Below, in pieces: positions 37,110 to 45,349 of a stretch of DNA of 64,000 bases. Below the pieces are notes generated by a model that worked only from the letters and a program-made list of their open reading frames with translations, ran no database searches and was not told where the DNA came from. Both the position numbers and the translations under genes were made by a program. The stretch covers positions 9,362,001 to 9,426,000 of the forward strand of contig NZ_JAUSWW010000001.1 of assembly GCF_030815415.1 (NCBI RefSeq), in the 5' to 3' direction. This DNA is from Streptomyces canus. GTDB taxonomy: Bacteria; Actinomycetota; Actinomycetes; Streptomycetales; Streptomycetaceae. Every line of letters begins with the position of its first letter. The first letter of the stretch is position 1.

Positions 37110-37823
37110 ATGGACGAGCCCAGGGTTGATGTCTGGACGGTGCCGCTGGACGGGGCACCGGCCACAGTGGCGGCGCTGTCCCTGATGCTGTCGGGGCGGG
37201 AGGCCGAGCGTGCCGGCCGCTGTCGTTTCGAGGCCGACCGCAGGCGTTTCGTCGTCGCGCACGGCGCGTTGCGGCGGATTCTGGCCGGCTACCTCGACGT
37301 CCCTCCCGAGGAACTGCGCCTGGAGCGGGGACACCATGGCAAACCACGGCTCGCGGACGGCGCCGAACTGCGGTTCAACCTTTCCCACTGCGGTGAGCTC
37401 GCGCTGGTGGCGGTGAGCCGGCACGCCGAGGTCGGGGTCGATGTGGACCGGCTGCGGCCGGGGTTGCCGGTCGAGGCGTTCGCCGAGCGCTTCTTCCCCG
37501 CGTCCGACGCCCGTTTCGTGGCGGCGGCCGCGGGCCCCATGGAACGCGGCGAGCGTTTCCTGCGGTTGTGGACCCGCAAGGAGGCCGTGGTCAAGGCCGC
37601 CGGCGCGCGTCTCACCCAGGGCCTGGGCCTGCCGGTGCTCACCGATCCCGACACCGATACCGACACCGACGTCGTCCGCGATCCGTCCGGACAGATCCGG
37701 GGCGTCTGGTCGGTGCGCGATCTGCCGGTGCCGGACGGCTGTCTGGCGGCCCTGGCCGTCGCGGGGGCGGCGGCCCCCAGGGTCTCGGTCAGACATGCCC
37801 ATCGGGGCAGCGCGTGGGTGTGA
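37110..37823 (+). CDS. Sfp-type 4'-phosphopantetheinyl transferase
   Basis: The 237-residue protein shows the Sfp/AcpT pattern: RRRFVVAHGALRRILAGYL, HGKPRL, LRFNLSHCGELALVAVS, VGVDVDRLRP with metal-binding Asp residues, and FLRLWTRKEAVVKAAG. It would activate the two carrier proteins encoded in the same operon. A dedicated PPTase at the end of the operon supports a self-contained pathway. A short acidic run, DTDTDTD, interrupts the C-terminal part. It converges on the STAS gene at 37840. Confidence 0.93.
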   Translation: MDEPRVDVWTVPLDGAPATVAALSLMLSGREAERAGRCRFEADRRRFVVAHGALRRILAGYLDVPPEELRLERGHHGKPRLADGAELRFNLSHCGELALVAVSRHAEVGVDVDRLRPGLPVEAFAERFFPASDARFVAAAAGPMERGERFLRLWTRKEAVVKAAGARLTQGLGLPVLTDPDTDTDTDVVRDPSGQIRGVWSVRDLPVPDGCLAALAVAGAAAPRVSVRHAHRGSAWV

Positions 37824-37839
37824 CCACTCGAGGTCGGCG

Positions 37840-38175
37840 TCAATTCGGCCCGGGAGAGGTGAGGTAGGCCTCCCAACGGGCCTCGGGGCACAGGTCGGCG
37901 GCGAGCGTGAGCACCCGGCGCGGCTGCGGGCGCAGACCGACGATCCGCAGCAGACCGCCGCGGTCGGTGACGGTCCGGTCGATCGTCCGGACAAGGTGGA
38001 GGAGGGCCGAGTCCACGAAACAGACGTCGGCGAGATCGAGGGTGAGCCGACGCACGGAGGGCGGCAGTTGGGCCGCCGCGTCCTCGATGGCGGGCCGCAC
38101 ACGGTCGTCGATGTCGTTGTCCACGGTCAGCGTGGCGGCATGACCGCCGGGACTCAGGGAGATGCGAGTGCCCAT
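37840..38175 (-). CDS. STAS-domain protein
   Basis: From ATG 38175 (MGTRISLSPGGHAATL), with AAGGGGG upstream, the 111-residue product is a STAS domain: ATLTVDNDIDDRVRPAIED, LTLDLADVCFVDSALLHLVRTI, LLRIVGLRPQPRRVLTLA. The phospho-acceptor region reads DSALL and not DSSG, keeping one Ser. It may be a variant antagonist or part of a different partner-switching pair. It is divergent from another STAS gene at 38394. Confidence 0.8.
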   Translation of the reverse strand: MGTRISLSPGGHAATLTVDNDIDDRVRPAIEDAAAQLPPSVRRLTLDLADVCFVDSALLHLVRTIDRTVTDRGGLLRIVGLRPQPRRVLTLAADLCPEARWEAYLTSPGPN

Positions 38176-38393
38176 TCTTCGGGCCCCCTTTCCGTGGGGG
38201 TTGGTAGCCGGGGAGCGGCCGCTGGGCTCCCTCCACCGTGACACGTGCCGCCCCGCACGTCGAACGGCCCGTACGGACGCGGTGCATGACGTGCGCGTTC
38301 GGGGGTAATCGCGCATCCGCGGCGCGCATTGCGATCCGCAGGCGAGAAGGTCATCAACCCTGGCCGTTGTACACGCTGTTGTTGGAGGTAAAT

Positions 38394-38765
38394 GTGTCTG
38401 TTGCCCAGAACCCCCTGTCCGTCGAGGTCGGCCTGCTCCGTGAGGATGTGGCCCTGATCACGGTGCAGGGCTATTTGGACGTCGACACCGCGACCGAGTT
38501 CCAGCACCATCTGGCCAACCAGCTGCATCACGGCCGACGGCATTTCCTGCTCGATCTCTCGCAGGTGCCGTTCATGGACTCGTCCGGTATGAACATCATC
38601 CTCCGCGTCTACCAGGAGGCCCGAGAGCTGCCCGGCAGCGTGCACATCATCTCGCCGACGCCAGCGGTACGGCGGATTCTGGATCTGACCGGTGTCAGCA
38701 TCACGGTTCCGGTGTCGGGGAGCGTCGAGGAGGCGCTCACCCTCGTCGACCAGCCACGTTCGTGA
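38394..38765 (+). CDS. STAS-domain anti-sigma factor antagonist
   Basis: A GTG start lies five bases after a strong GGAGG (38384-38388) and gives 123 residues. Single STAS domain: VALITVQGYLDVDTATEFQHHL, FLLDLSQVPFMDSSGMNIILRVYQ with DSSG, and IISPTPAVRRILDLTGVSITVPV. It resembles canonical RsbV/BldG-type antagonists. Two copies of TGACAACA follow the gene (about 38763-38787), in the spacer shared with the convergent MarR gene. Confidence 0.88.
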   Translation: MSVAQNPLSVEVGLLREDVALITVQGYLDVDTATEFQHHLANQLHHGRRHFLLDLSQVPFMDSSGMNIILRVYQEARELPGSVHIISPTPAVRRILDLTGVSITVPVSGSVEEALTLVDQPRS

Positions 38766-38847
38766 CAACAGTTGCAGTTTGACAACAATGAAGCCGAGGC
38801 AAGAGAGTGAGCTCGCTCGCGCGGGAGGGGTCGGGGATGGAGTGGCG

Positions 38848-39324
38848 TCAGGCGCTACGGGCGGCGGACCCGCCGTCCTCGTGGATCTGTGTCGCCGCGG
38901 CGGCACAGAACGCCTCGAGCCCCTTCAGCAGTGCGGATCGCTGGGGAGTGGGCATCTGCTCGAGCACGGACTGCAGGGCGCTCTCCCGACGAGCGCGCAG
39001 GTCGGTGAGGAAGGCCCGCCCGCGTCGGCTCAGGTACAGCTCCAGCTCCCGCCGGCTCGCGATGGCGGCCCGGCGCTCCACGAACCCCACTGCCTGCAGC
39101 CGGTCGCACAGCCGGCTGGTCGACGGAGGCGTGGAGCCCAGCGCGTCCGCGAGGGTGCGCAGGTTGATGCCTTCATTGTGTTCCAGGATGAACAGAACCC
39201 GCAGTTGCGAGGCGGAGACCGGCGCCGTCGAGGCCCGGCCCCACAGAACTTCGAGCAGTTCGGCCGCCTCGGAGGTCACGCGCGCGACCTCATGGGGCCG
39301 CGGGCGAGGGTGCGAGATCGTCAC
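38848..39324 (-). CDS. MarR-family transcriptional regulator
   Basis: The 158-residue protein has a MarR winged helix: SASQLRVLFILEHNEGINLRTLADALGSTPPSTSRLCDRLQAVGFVERR, followed by the wing and a C-terminal dimerisation helix (LRARRESALQSVLEQM). Ligand and targets are unknown. It is divergent from the SpoIIE-like phosphatase gene (39463), with a 138-bp spacer, and may control it. Confidence 0.88.
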   Translation of the reverse strand: MTISHPRPRPHEVARVTSEAAELLEVLWGRASTAPVSASQLRVLFILEHNEGINLRTLADALGSTPPSTSRLCDRLQAVGFVERRAAIASRRELELYLSRRGRAFLTDLRARRESALQSVLEQMPTPQRSALLKGLEAFCAAAATQIHEDGGSAARSA

Positions 39325-39462
39325 CCCGCCACCTTCTCAGTCTTACCCCGCCCTGTCAGCCCGGCCCGGCGCACGACGCGCGACAGCGGGCATGGTTCAG
39401 AAGGAACGGGTGCAGCCGCCGGCACGGTACAGATGCGGCGGCGCGCCCTCGTACGGAATGGC

Positions 39463-40647
39463 ATGACCGACAACGTGAAGAGATTCATGGCCGCCGAGCG
39501 CGCCCTGCGCTCCGCGGCTCCGCACCAGCTGCCGGCGACCGTCCGCGAAGTCCTGTGCGGGCAGTACGGCGCCGAGAGCGTGGACCTGCTCCTGGTCGAT
39601 TACGGGGCGACCGTGCTGCAGCCCGTGTCCGCGATGGCAGGTCCGTCGCGGACACTGCCGGTGCACGCCAGTGCGGCCGGTCGCTCCTTCGGGGCGCAGG
39701 AGCCCGTCGTGGCCCGGGGCGAGGACGGGCGGACGCACGTGCACCTGCCCGTCACCGTACGCGGCGACCGGCTGGGTGTGCTGTCGGTCACCCTGGCGCC
39801 CGGCGCGCGGCCCGAGGCGGACCTGGCCGAACTGGCCGCGGTGGCCCAGGTCCTGGGACACGAGGTGGTCGTGGCCGAACGCGACACCGACATCTACCAG
39901 CGCGCCCGGCGCAAGGAGCGGCTCACCCTCGCCGCGGAGATGCAGTGGCAGCTGCTCCCGGCCCGGTCCTGTGCGGGACCGCAGTACGCGCTCGGCGCCC
40001 AACTGGAGCCCGCCTACGCGGTCTTCGGCGACAACTTCGACTGGTCGGTGTCGGCCGACCATCTGCTGCTCTACGTCACCAACGGCATGGGCGAGGGCAT
40101 CGAGGCGTCCCTGCTGACCAACCTCGGGATCAACGCCCTGCGCAACGCACGGCGGGCGGGCATCCCCATCGCGGATCAGGCAGCCCTCGCCGACCAGGCC
40201 GTCTACGCCCAGTACCGGGGCGAGGCGTATCTGTCCGTCCTGCTCGTGGATCTCGAACTGGACACCGGGCGCGTGCAGATCATCGACGCCGGCTCGCCCC
40301 GGATGCTGCGTCTGCGGGACGGGACCGTGACAACCATCGGCCTCGAGGCACAGCTCCCGCTCGGCATGTTCGAGGAGACCGACTACGTGGCGCAGGATTA
40401 CCAGATGCAACCGGGCGACCGTCTCCTGTTCGTCAGTGACGGAGTGCACACGGTCCCCGCGCCGGGCGGCGAACCGTACGGCGACCACACTCTCGCGCGA
40501 GCCATCACGGCCACGCGGCTGCTGCCGGCCGCCGATGTACCGGCCGCGGTGCTGCGGGAACTGCAGGGGTATCGCGACCGTCCGGAGCCGGACGACGACG
40601 CGTTGGTGGTCTGTCTCGACTGGTTCGGCCGGCAGCCGACGCCCTAG
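39463..40647 (+). CDS. SpoIIE-like PP2C protein with altered metal-site motifs
   Basis: The 394-residue protein has a GAF-like N-terminal half (QYGAESVDLLLVDYG, VHLPVTVRGDRLGVLSVTL) and a SpoIIE-type C-terminal half (LTLAAEMQWQLLPARS, VFGDNFDWSVSADHLLLYVTNGMGEGIEASLL, GDRLLFVSDGVHTV, DDDALVVCLDW). The active PP2C motif GDVTGHG reads TNGMGEG, so one of the metal-binding Asp residues is replaced by Asn; the other Asp positions are kept. It could be a weak phosphatase or a regulatory pseudo-phosphatase. No strong ribosome binding site precedes the ATG. Confidence 0.8.
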   Translation: MTDNVKRFMAAERALRSAAPHQLPATVREVLCGQYGAESVDLLLVDYGATVLQPVSAMAGPSRTLPVHASAAGRSFGAQEPVVARGEDGRTHVHLPVTVRGDRLGVLSVTLAPGARPEADLAELAAVAQVLGHEVVVAERDTDIYQRARRKERLTLAAEMQWQLLPARSCAGPQYALGAQLEPAYAVFGDNFDWSVSADHLLLYVTNGMGEGIEASLLTNLGINALRNARRAGIPIADQAALADQAVYAQYRGEAYLSVLLVDLELDTGRVQIIDAGSPRMLRLRDGTVTTIGLEAQLPLGMFEETDYVAQDYQMQPGDRLLFVSDGVHTVPAPGGEPYGDHTLARAITATRLLPAADVPAAVLRELQGYRDRPEPDDDALVVCLDWFGRQPTP

Positions 40648-40689
40648 CGGGCCGACCCCGGACACCTGTCACGGTCCAGGCTCGTTACA

Positions 40690-40705
40690 GTTGTCGTTCG
40701 GCAAC
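40690..40705. promoter_or_regulatory. Operator-like inverted repeat upstream of the rsbR operon
   Basis: GTTGTCG-TT-CGGCAAC matches the repeat at 14382-14397 (GTTGTCG-CC-CGACAAC) in 13 of 16 positions, with the same 7-2-7 geometry. It overlaps a TACAGT -10-like hexamer (40686-40691), about 80 bp before the rsbR-like GTG. A shared regulator for both stress-signalling loci is possible (inference). Confidence 0.45.
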
Positions 40706-40780
40706 AGTACGCGTCACCTGCGGCCCGATTTCGGCCACCGCGGGCCACATGAGCGCACTACTCGGATGAGGTGAGAACAG

Positions 40781-41680
40781 GTGCCGGAGCACGAAGCGGC
40801 AGTACGGCAAGGTTCGTCGGCGCAGTTGGTCGGGGACTTCCTGTACCGCCATCGCGAACGGATCGCCCAGCGCTGGGCCGACGAGCCGCTGTTCCGCAGC
40901 GTGTTCACCCTCTCGCGGGACGAGGCCGTGGAGGCGGCCCGGACAGTGATCGAGGCCTTGGCCCAGGTAGCCGAATCGGACCGGGTCTACGACACGGATG
41001 CCATCGGATTCGAGGTCGTGCGCGAGCAGTTGGCCCGCATGGCCGCCGCGCGTTCCCGCGCCGGGATCACCATGGCCCAGGTGTCGGGAGAGGTGGACGC
41101 CCTGCGTCCGCCCGTCGCGGAGTTCCTCGTCGAGGAGCTCCCGGAGGAGGCCACCGAGCACGTCCGCGAGTGCACGACCGCGCTCACCGTGCTGATGGGG
41201 ACACTGCGGCTGGTCGTGCTGGACACGGCGCTGTCCGAAGGGCAGGCAGTCATCGAGCGCCAGCAGCTCCAGCTGCTCGAGGTGGCCACCCCCGTGATCA
41301 AGCTGTGGGACGGCGTCGTGGGCGTACCGCTCATCGGCACGCTCGACAGCGCGCGCAGCCAGGTCGTCATGGAGACGCTGCTGGAGGCCATCGTCGACCA
41401 GCACGCGCGCTTCGCGATCCTCGACATCACCGGCGTCCCCACCGTGGACTCGCTCGTGGCCCAGCACCTCATGAAGACGGTCGCGGCGGCCCGGCTGATG
41501 GGCGCGGAGTGCGTCGTGTCGGGCATCCGCCCGGCGATCGCCCAGACCATCGTCCATCTCGGCCTGGACCTCGGCACGGTGATCACCCGCGCCAGCCTGG
41601 CGGACGCGCTGGCTTACGCGCTGCACGAGCTGGGCGTCGGTATCGTCGCGCCGACCTCCGGCGGTGCGGGGTCACGATGA
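40781..41680 (+). CDS. rsbR: RsbR-like stressosome scaffold
   Basis: The 299-residue protein starts at GTG 40781. An N-terminal four-helix RsbRD-type sensory domain (FLYRHRERIAQRWADEPLF ... MGTLRLVVLDTAL) is joined to a C-terminal STAS domain (IKLWDGVVGVPLIGTLDSARSQVVMETLLEAIV, ILDITGVPTVDSLVAQHLMKTVAAARLMGAECVVSGIRP, AQTIVHLGLDL). This is the RsbR architecture of the stressosome core. It is the first gene of the five-gene operon rsbR-S-T-X-U-like, with overlapping junctions. Confidence 0.9.
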   Translation: MPEHEAAVRQGSSAQLVGDFLYRHRERIAQRWADEPLFRSVFTLSRDEAVEAARTVIEALAQVAESDRVYDTDAIGFEVVREQLARMAAARSRAGITMAQVSGEVDALRPPVAEFLVEELPEEATEHVRECTTALTVLMGTLRLVVLDTALSEGQAVIERQQLQLLEVATPVIKLWDGVVGVPLIGTLDSARSQVVMETLLEAIVDQHARFAILDITGVPTVDSLVAQHLMKTVAAARLMGAECVVSGIRPAIAQTIVHLGLDLGTVITRASLADALAYALHELGVGIVAPTSGGAGSR

Positions 41681-42096
41681 GCGACGGGTTCCACCACGGC
41701 GTCGCGGCCCATGTACCGGTGCTGCGGCTGGGCGAGGTTCTCCTGGTCACCCTGCAGGGCGACCTGCACGACAGCATGGCGCAGCAGCTCCAGCAGGACA
41801 TCGCCGCCACCATCGTGGACAGCCGGGTGACCGGGGTGGTCATCGACATCTCGGGCGTGGAAGTCATCGACTCCTTCCTCGGCCGCGTACTCGCCGAGAT
41901 CGCGGCCAGCGCCTCGCTGCTGGCGGCCCGGACCGTCCTGGCCGGCATGCGGCCCGCGGTGGCGATCACCCTGGTCGAGCTGGGGCTGACGCTGCCCGGA
42001 CTGCGCACCGCCCTCACCACGGAGGCGGCCCTGGAGCTGCTGGCACGCCGCACTCCCGTCGCCGACCCCGGTGGATCGCCTCGGGAGCATCCTTGA
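41677..42096 (+). CDS. rsbS: RsbS-like single STAS protein
   Basis: The 139-residue protein overlaps the rsbR stop by ATGA. Single STAS: VPVLRLGEVLLVTLQGDLHDSMAQQL, VVIDISGVEVIDSFLGRVLAEIA with Ser in the IDSFLGR motif typical of RsbS, and VLAGMRPAVAITLVELGLTL. In the stressosome RsbS sits with RsbR and sequesters RsbT until phosphorylated. The short C-terminal tail (RRTPVADPGGSPREHP) is extra. Confidence 0.9.
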   Translation: MSDGFHHGVAAHVPVLRLGEVLLVTLQGDLHDSMAQQLQQDIAATIVDSRVTGVVIDISGVEVIDSFLGRVLAEIAASASLLAARTVLAGMRPAVAITLVELGLTLPGLRTALTTEAALELLARRTPVADPGGSPREHP

Positions 42097-42536
42097 TGCC
42101 ATCCTCCACAGCCGTCGAGGCGAGCCTGCCGATCCGTTCCGATATGGATCTCGCCTGGGTGCGCCAGCATGTGCGGCAGGCCGCCGGCCTCCTGGGCTTC
42201 GGTCTGGTCGCGCAGACCAAGCTGGTCACCGCCGCCAGTGAACTGGCCCGCAACACGCTGGTGCACGGCGGGGGCGGCCGGATGGAGTCGGCAGAGGTGA
42301 CACAGGGCCGGGTACGGGGCCTCCGGCTGGTCTTCGCCGACGAAGGACCCGGCATCGCCGACCTGGAGCGGGCACTCGTCGACGGTTACACCTCGGGCGG
42401 CGGCCTGGGCATGGGTCTGGGCGGTGCCCGGCGCCTGGTCCACGAGTTCAGCATCGACACCACACCGGGCGCGGGCACGACGGTCACGGTGGTCTGCTGG
42501 GCCTCCGCACCACCCCGTCCCTACGGAGGCAGCTGA
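42096..42536 (+). CDS. rsbT: RsbT-like switch kinase
   Basis: The 146-residue protein begins at an ATG that shares one base with the rsbS stop. GHKL domain: VAQTKLVTAASELARNTLVHGGGG (N box), LRLVFADEGPGIADLERALVDGY (G1), and GGGLGMGLGGARRLVHEF (G2). These are the RsbT signatures. It phosphorylates RsbR/RsbS and, once released, activates the RsbU-type phosphatase encoded two genes downstream. Confidence 0.9.
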   Translation: MPSSTAVEASLPIRSDMDLAWVRQHVRQAAGLLGFGLVAQTKLVTAASELARNTLVHGGGGRMESAEVTQGRVRGLRLVFADEGPGIADLERALVDGYTSGGGLGMGLGGARRLVHEFSIDTTPGAGTTVTVVCWASAPPRPYGGS

Positions 42537-43591
42537 TGCCGCGCGTCTGGGACGTACCGGTCCACGACTCCACCCGGGTACGGGATGCCAGGGTCGCCGC
42601 CGAGCACGCCGCGACCCTGGCCGGACTCGACGAGGCACGGACCGCGGCCGCCGCCCTGGTGGCGACGGAACTGGCGACGAACCTCCTCAAGCACGCCCGG
42701 GGAGGCCGTCTGCTGCTCGACGTGGTGCCCGAGCCGGAACCGGCGGACGGCGGCGACCCCACCCGGTTCGTTCAGATCGCGGCGATCGACCACGGCCCCG
42801 GCATCCCCGACGTCACCACCGCCCTGAGCGACGGCTTCACGACAGCCCATTCCCTGGGCGCGGGCCTGGGCACCTGCCGACGCGTCGCCAGCGCCTTCGC
42901 CGTACACAGCACCCCGGGCCGGGGCACGGTGGCGCTGGCCCGCATCGGTCCCGCCGGGCGGGGCACCGCACCAGGGCCGGGCGGACTGCGGGCGGGCGGC
43001 GTCAACCTGCCCTTCGGCGGAGCCGAACACTCCGGAGACGCCTGGGCCCGGGGCAGGGCCGGCGACCGCGTGACGCTGATGCTGGCCGACGGACTGGGCC
43101 ACGGATCTCAGGCGGCACACGCCTCGACGGCGGCCGTAAAGGCGCTGCGCGGATCGGCCCACCTCGACCCGGCAGAACTCCTGCGCCACCTCGACACCGC
43201 TCTGCGCGGCACCCGGGGTGCCGCCGTGGCCGTGGCGCAGGTCGACACCGGCACCGGGATGCTCCGTTTCGCCGGCCTCGGGAACGTGGGGGCCTGGCTG
43301 TGGGAGGAGGATGCCTGGCACGCCCTGCTGTCCCGCCCCGGAATCGTCGGTGTCCACCGGCCGCGGACACTGCACCAGGACCTCAGACGCTGGGGAGCCG
43401 ACCGAGTGCTGCTCCTGCACAGCGACGGCCTGCCCAGCCGTCAGAAGCCGCCGTCCGCACCTGATCTGCTCTTCACCGATCCAGCCGTGATGGCGGCGGT
43501 CACCCTGCGCGACAGCGGCAGCGCCGCCCGGCCGGCACGTGACGACACCACCGTGGCGGTCCTGACTCAGGCAGCGGGGGAGGGGCGTTGA
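42536..43591 (+). CDS. HATPase fused to RsbX-like PP2C phosphatase
   Basis: The 351-residue protein overlaps rsbT by one base. An N-terminal RsbT-like HATPase (ALVATELATNLLKHARGGR, IAAIDHGPGIPDVTTAL, SLGAGLGTCRRVASAF; residues 1-140) precedes a PP2C domain of the RsbX/SpoIIE class (VTLMLADGLGHGSQAAHASTAAVKAL, LRFAGLGNVGAWLW, RVLLLHSDGLPS, DDTTVAVLTQ). RsbX resets the stressosome by dephosphorylating RsbS and RsbR. The fused second HATPase domain suggests direct contact with the kinase substrates. Confidence 0.85.
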   Translation: MPRVWDVPVHDSTRVRDARVAAEHAATLAGLDEARTAAAALVATELATNLLKHARGGRLLLDVVPEPEPADGGDPTRFVQIAAIDHGPGIPDVTTALSDGFTTAHSLGAGLGTCRRVASAFAVHSTPGRGTVALARIGPAGRGTAPGPGGLRAGGVNLPFGGAEHSGDAWARGRAGDRVTLMLADGLGHGSQAAHASTAAVKALRGSAHLDPAELLRHLDTALRGTRGAAVAVAQVDTGTGMLRFAGLGNVGAWLWEEDAWHALLSRPGIVGVHRPRTLHQDLRRWGADRVLLLHSDGLPSRQKPPSAPDLLFTDPAVMAAVTLRDSGSAARPARDDTTVAVLTQAAGEGR

Positions 43592-45297
43592 AGCACACCT
43601 GGCCGATCGACACCGTCACCGACGCGGCCCAGGCGCGCATCGCCACCGCGCGCCTGGCCTCGGCGTACGGACTGTCACCGCTTCAGCGCACCCGTCTCAC
43701 CGCGGCACTCAGCGCACACCTGCGCCAGTGCCTGGCCAAGGGCGGCTCCTGGCTGCTCACCCTTTACGTCACCGGGACAGCCGCCGAACAGGCGCACCTG
43801 CACGTCACGGTCATCGCCGCGGACCCGGCCGCACATCCCCCGTGGCGTACGAGCGTCCCCTGCGCCAGGACGCCGATCGCGGAGGACGGGTCGGTGCCGG
43901 ACTCCCCGGAGGTCCTGGCCGAGTCGCTGCTGGACGCCGACGAGGACGCGGGCGTCCTGCTGGAAAGACTCGCCGAGCAGGAACAACTGGTGGCCTTCCA
44001 CCGGGAGGAACTGCATCAGACCAATCAGGGCGTGCTGGCCCTGCACGCGGAACTGGACGCCGCCGGACAGGCACAGAGGGAGGCGTTCGCCGCCGAGCAC
44101 AGGGCTCGCCGGCAGGCCGAGGACGCCCGCCGGCGCCTCACCTTCCTGGCCGACGCCAGCGCGGCCCTGACCTCCCTCAATCATGACGAGGTCGTCCGTC
44201 GGCTCCCGGAGCTGCTCGTACCGGAGTACGCCCGCAGCGTCGACATCTGGCTGTTCGACGGCGACGACGAGCGGCGCCCCGCGACACCCCATCCCGCCGC
44301 CGCCGTGACCGCGGCCCGCACCGGACGGCCGCAGTACGCCGCACTCGAACCCGGCGGACTGCCCGGCGTCGACGACCAGCCGGCCTCGGCACTCGACCCC
44401 GAACGTCCGCTGCTGTGCGTCCCGTTGCCCACCCGCCGGGCACCGCTGGGAGTGCTGACCCTGGCGCCGCCCGGCGACCGCTGGGACCCCGACGACGCGG
44501 TCATGCTCATCGAGTTCGCCCGCCGCGCCAGCATCGCGATCGACAACGCCCGGCGTTTCGAGCGCAACCGCGACATCGCCGAGACGCTCCAGCGGGCCCT
44601 GCTCACGGACCTGCCGACCACACCGGCGCTCCGACTCGCCGCCCGCTACCTGCCGGCCACCCACGGGCTGAACATCGGCGGCGACTGGTACGACGCGTTC
44701 CGCCAGCCCGACGGCTCACTGGTCGCCGTCATCGGTGACGTCACCGGACACGGACTGCGCGCCGCCGTCATGATGAGCCAACTGCGCACCGCCCTGCGCG
44801 CATACGCCGTGGACGGCAGCAGCCCCGGCACCCTGCTGACCCGGCTGCACACCTTCCTGCACCATCTGCAGCCCGACCTGTACGCCACCGCCGTCATAGC
44901 CCGCTTCCACCCCGACGAGCCCACCCTGACCTGGGCGGCCGCGGGTCACCCGCCGCCGGTGCTGCGGACTCCCGACGGCCAGGTGCACACGCTGGACGCC
45001 AAGCCCGGCGCGATGCTGGGCATCCCACTGAACCAGCAGATCGAAGACCACACCGTCCACCTCCCGCCCGGCTCGACCCTGGCCCTCTACACCGACGGCC
45101 TCGTCGAACGCCGCGCCCAGGGAATCGATCCGGGCATCGCCCGCCTCGCGGACGCGCTCGCGGCGTTCGGACCCGCGGAACTGGAAGACCTGGACGGCTC
45201 GGCGGACCGCGTCCTGGACCCGCTGCTGAGCGACTCCGAACGCGACGACGACGTGTGCCTGCTGCTGTGCCATGTCGCGCAGCACGCCGCCGTCTGA
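43588..45297 (+). CDS. RsbU-like GAF-SpoIIE phosphatase
   Basis: The 569-residue protein starts with TTG at 43588, overlapping the previous stop after GGGGAGGGG. It has an N-terminal HATPase-like remnant (TARLASAYGLSPLQRTRLTAALSAHLRQCL), a coiled coil (about 130-180), and a GAF domain (about 190-330). The intact SpoIIE PP2C has GGDWYDAFRQPDGSLVAVIGDVTGHGLRAAV, TLTWAAAGHPPPVL, LALYTDGLVERR, and DDDVCLLLCH. It is the downstream phosphatase that RsbT would activate to dephosphorylate STAS antagonists and free a stress sigma factor. Confidence 0.88.
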   Translation: MKHTWPIDTVTDAAQARIATARLASAYGLSPLQRTRLTAALSAHLRQCLAKGGSWLLTLYVTGTAAEQAHLHVTVIAADPAAHPPWRTSVPCARTPIAEDGSVPDSPEVLAESLLDADEDAGVLLERLAEQEQLVAFHREELHQTNQGVLALHAELDAAGQAQREAFAAEHRARRQAEDARRRLTFLADASAALTSLNHDEVVRRLPELLVPEYARSVDIWLFDGDDERRPATPHPAAAVTAARTGRPQYAALEPGGLPGVDDQPASALDPERPLLCVPLPTRRAPLGVLTLAPPGDRWDPDDAVMLIEFARRASIAIDNARRFERNRDIAETLQRALLTDLPTTPALRLAARYLPATHGLNIGGDWYDAFRQPDGSLVAVIGDVTGHGLRAAVMMSQLRTALRAYAVDGSSPGTLLTRLHTFLHHLQPDLYATAVIARFHPDEPTLTWAAAGHPPPVLRTPDGQVHTLDAKPGAMLGIPLNQQIEDHTVHLPPGSTLALYTDGLVERRAQGIDPGIARLADALAAFGPAELEDLDGSADRVLDPLLSDSERDDDVCLLLCHVAQHAAV

Positions 45298-45349
45298 CAG
45301 TCATGTCGCAGGTCGCCCCGCCTGATGCCCCTGCCGGTGAGCGAGGATC

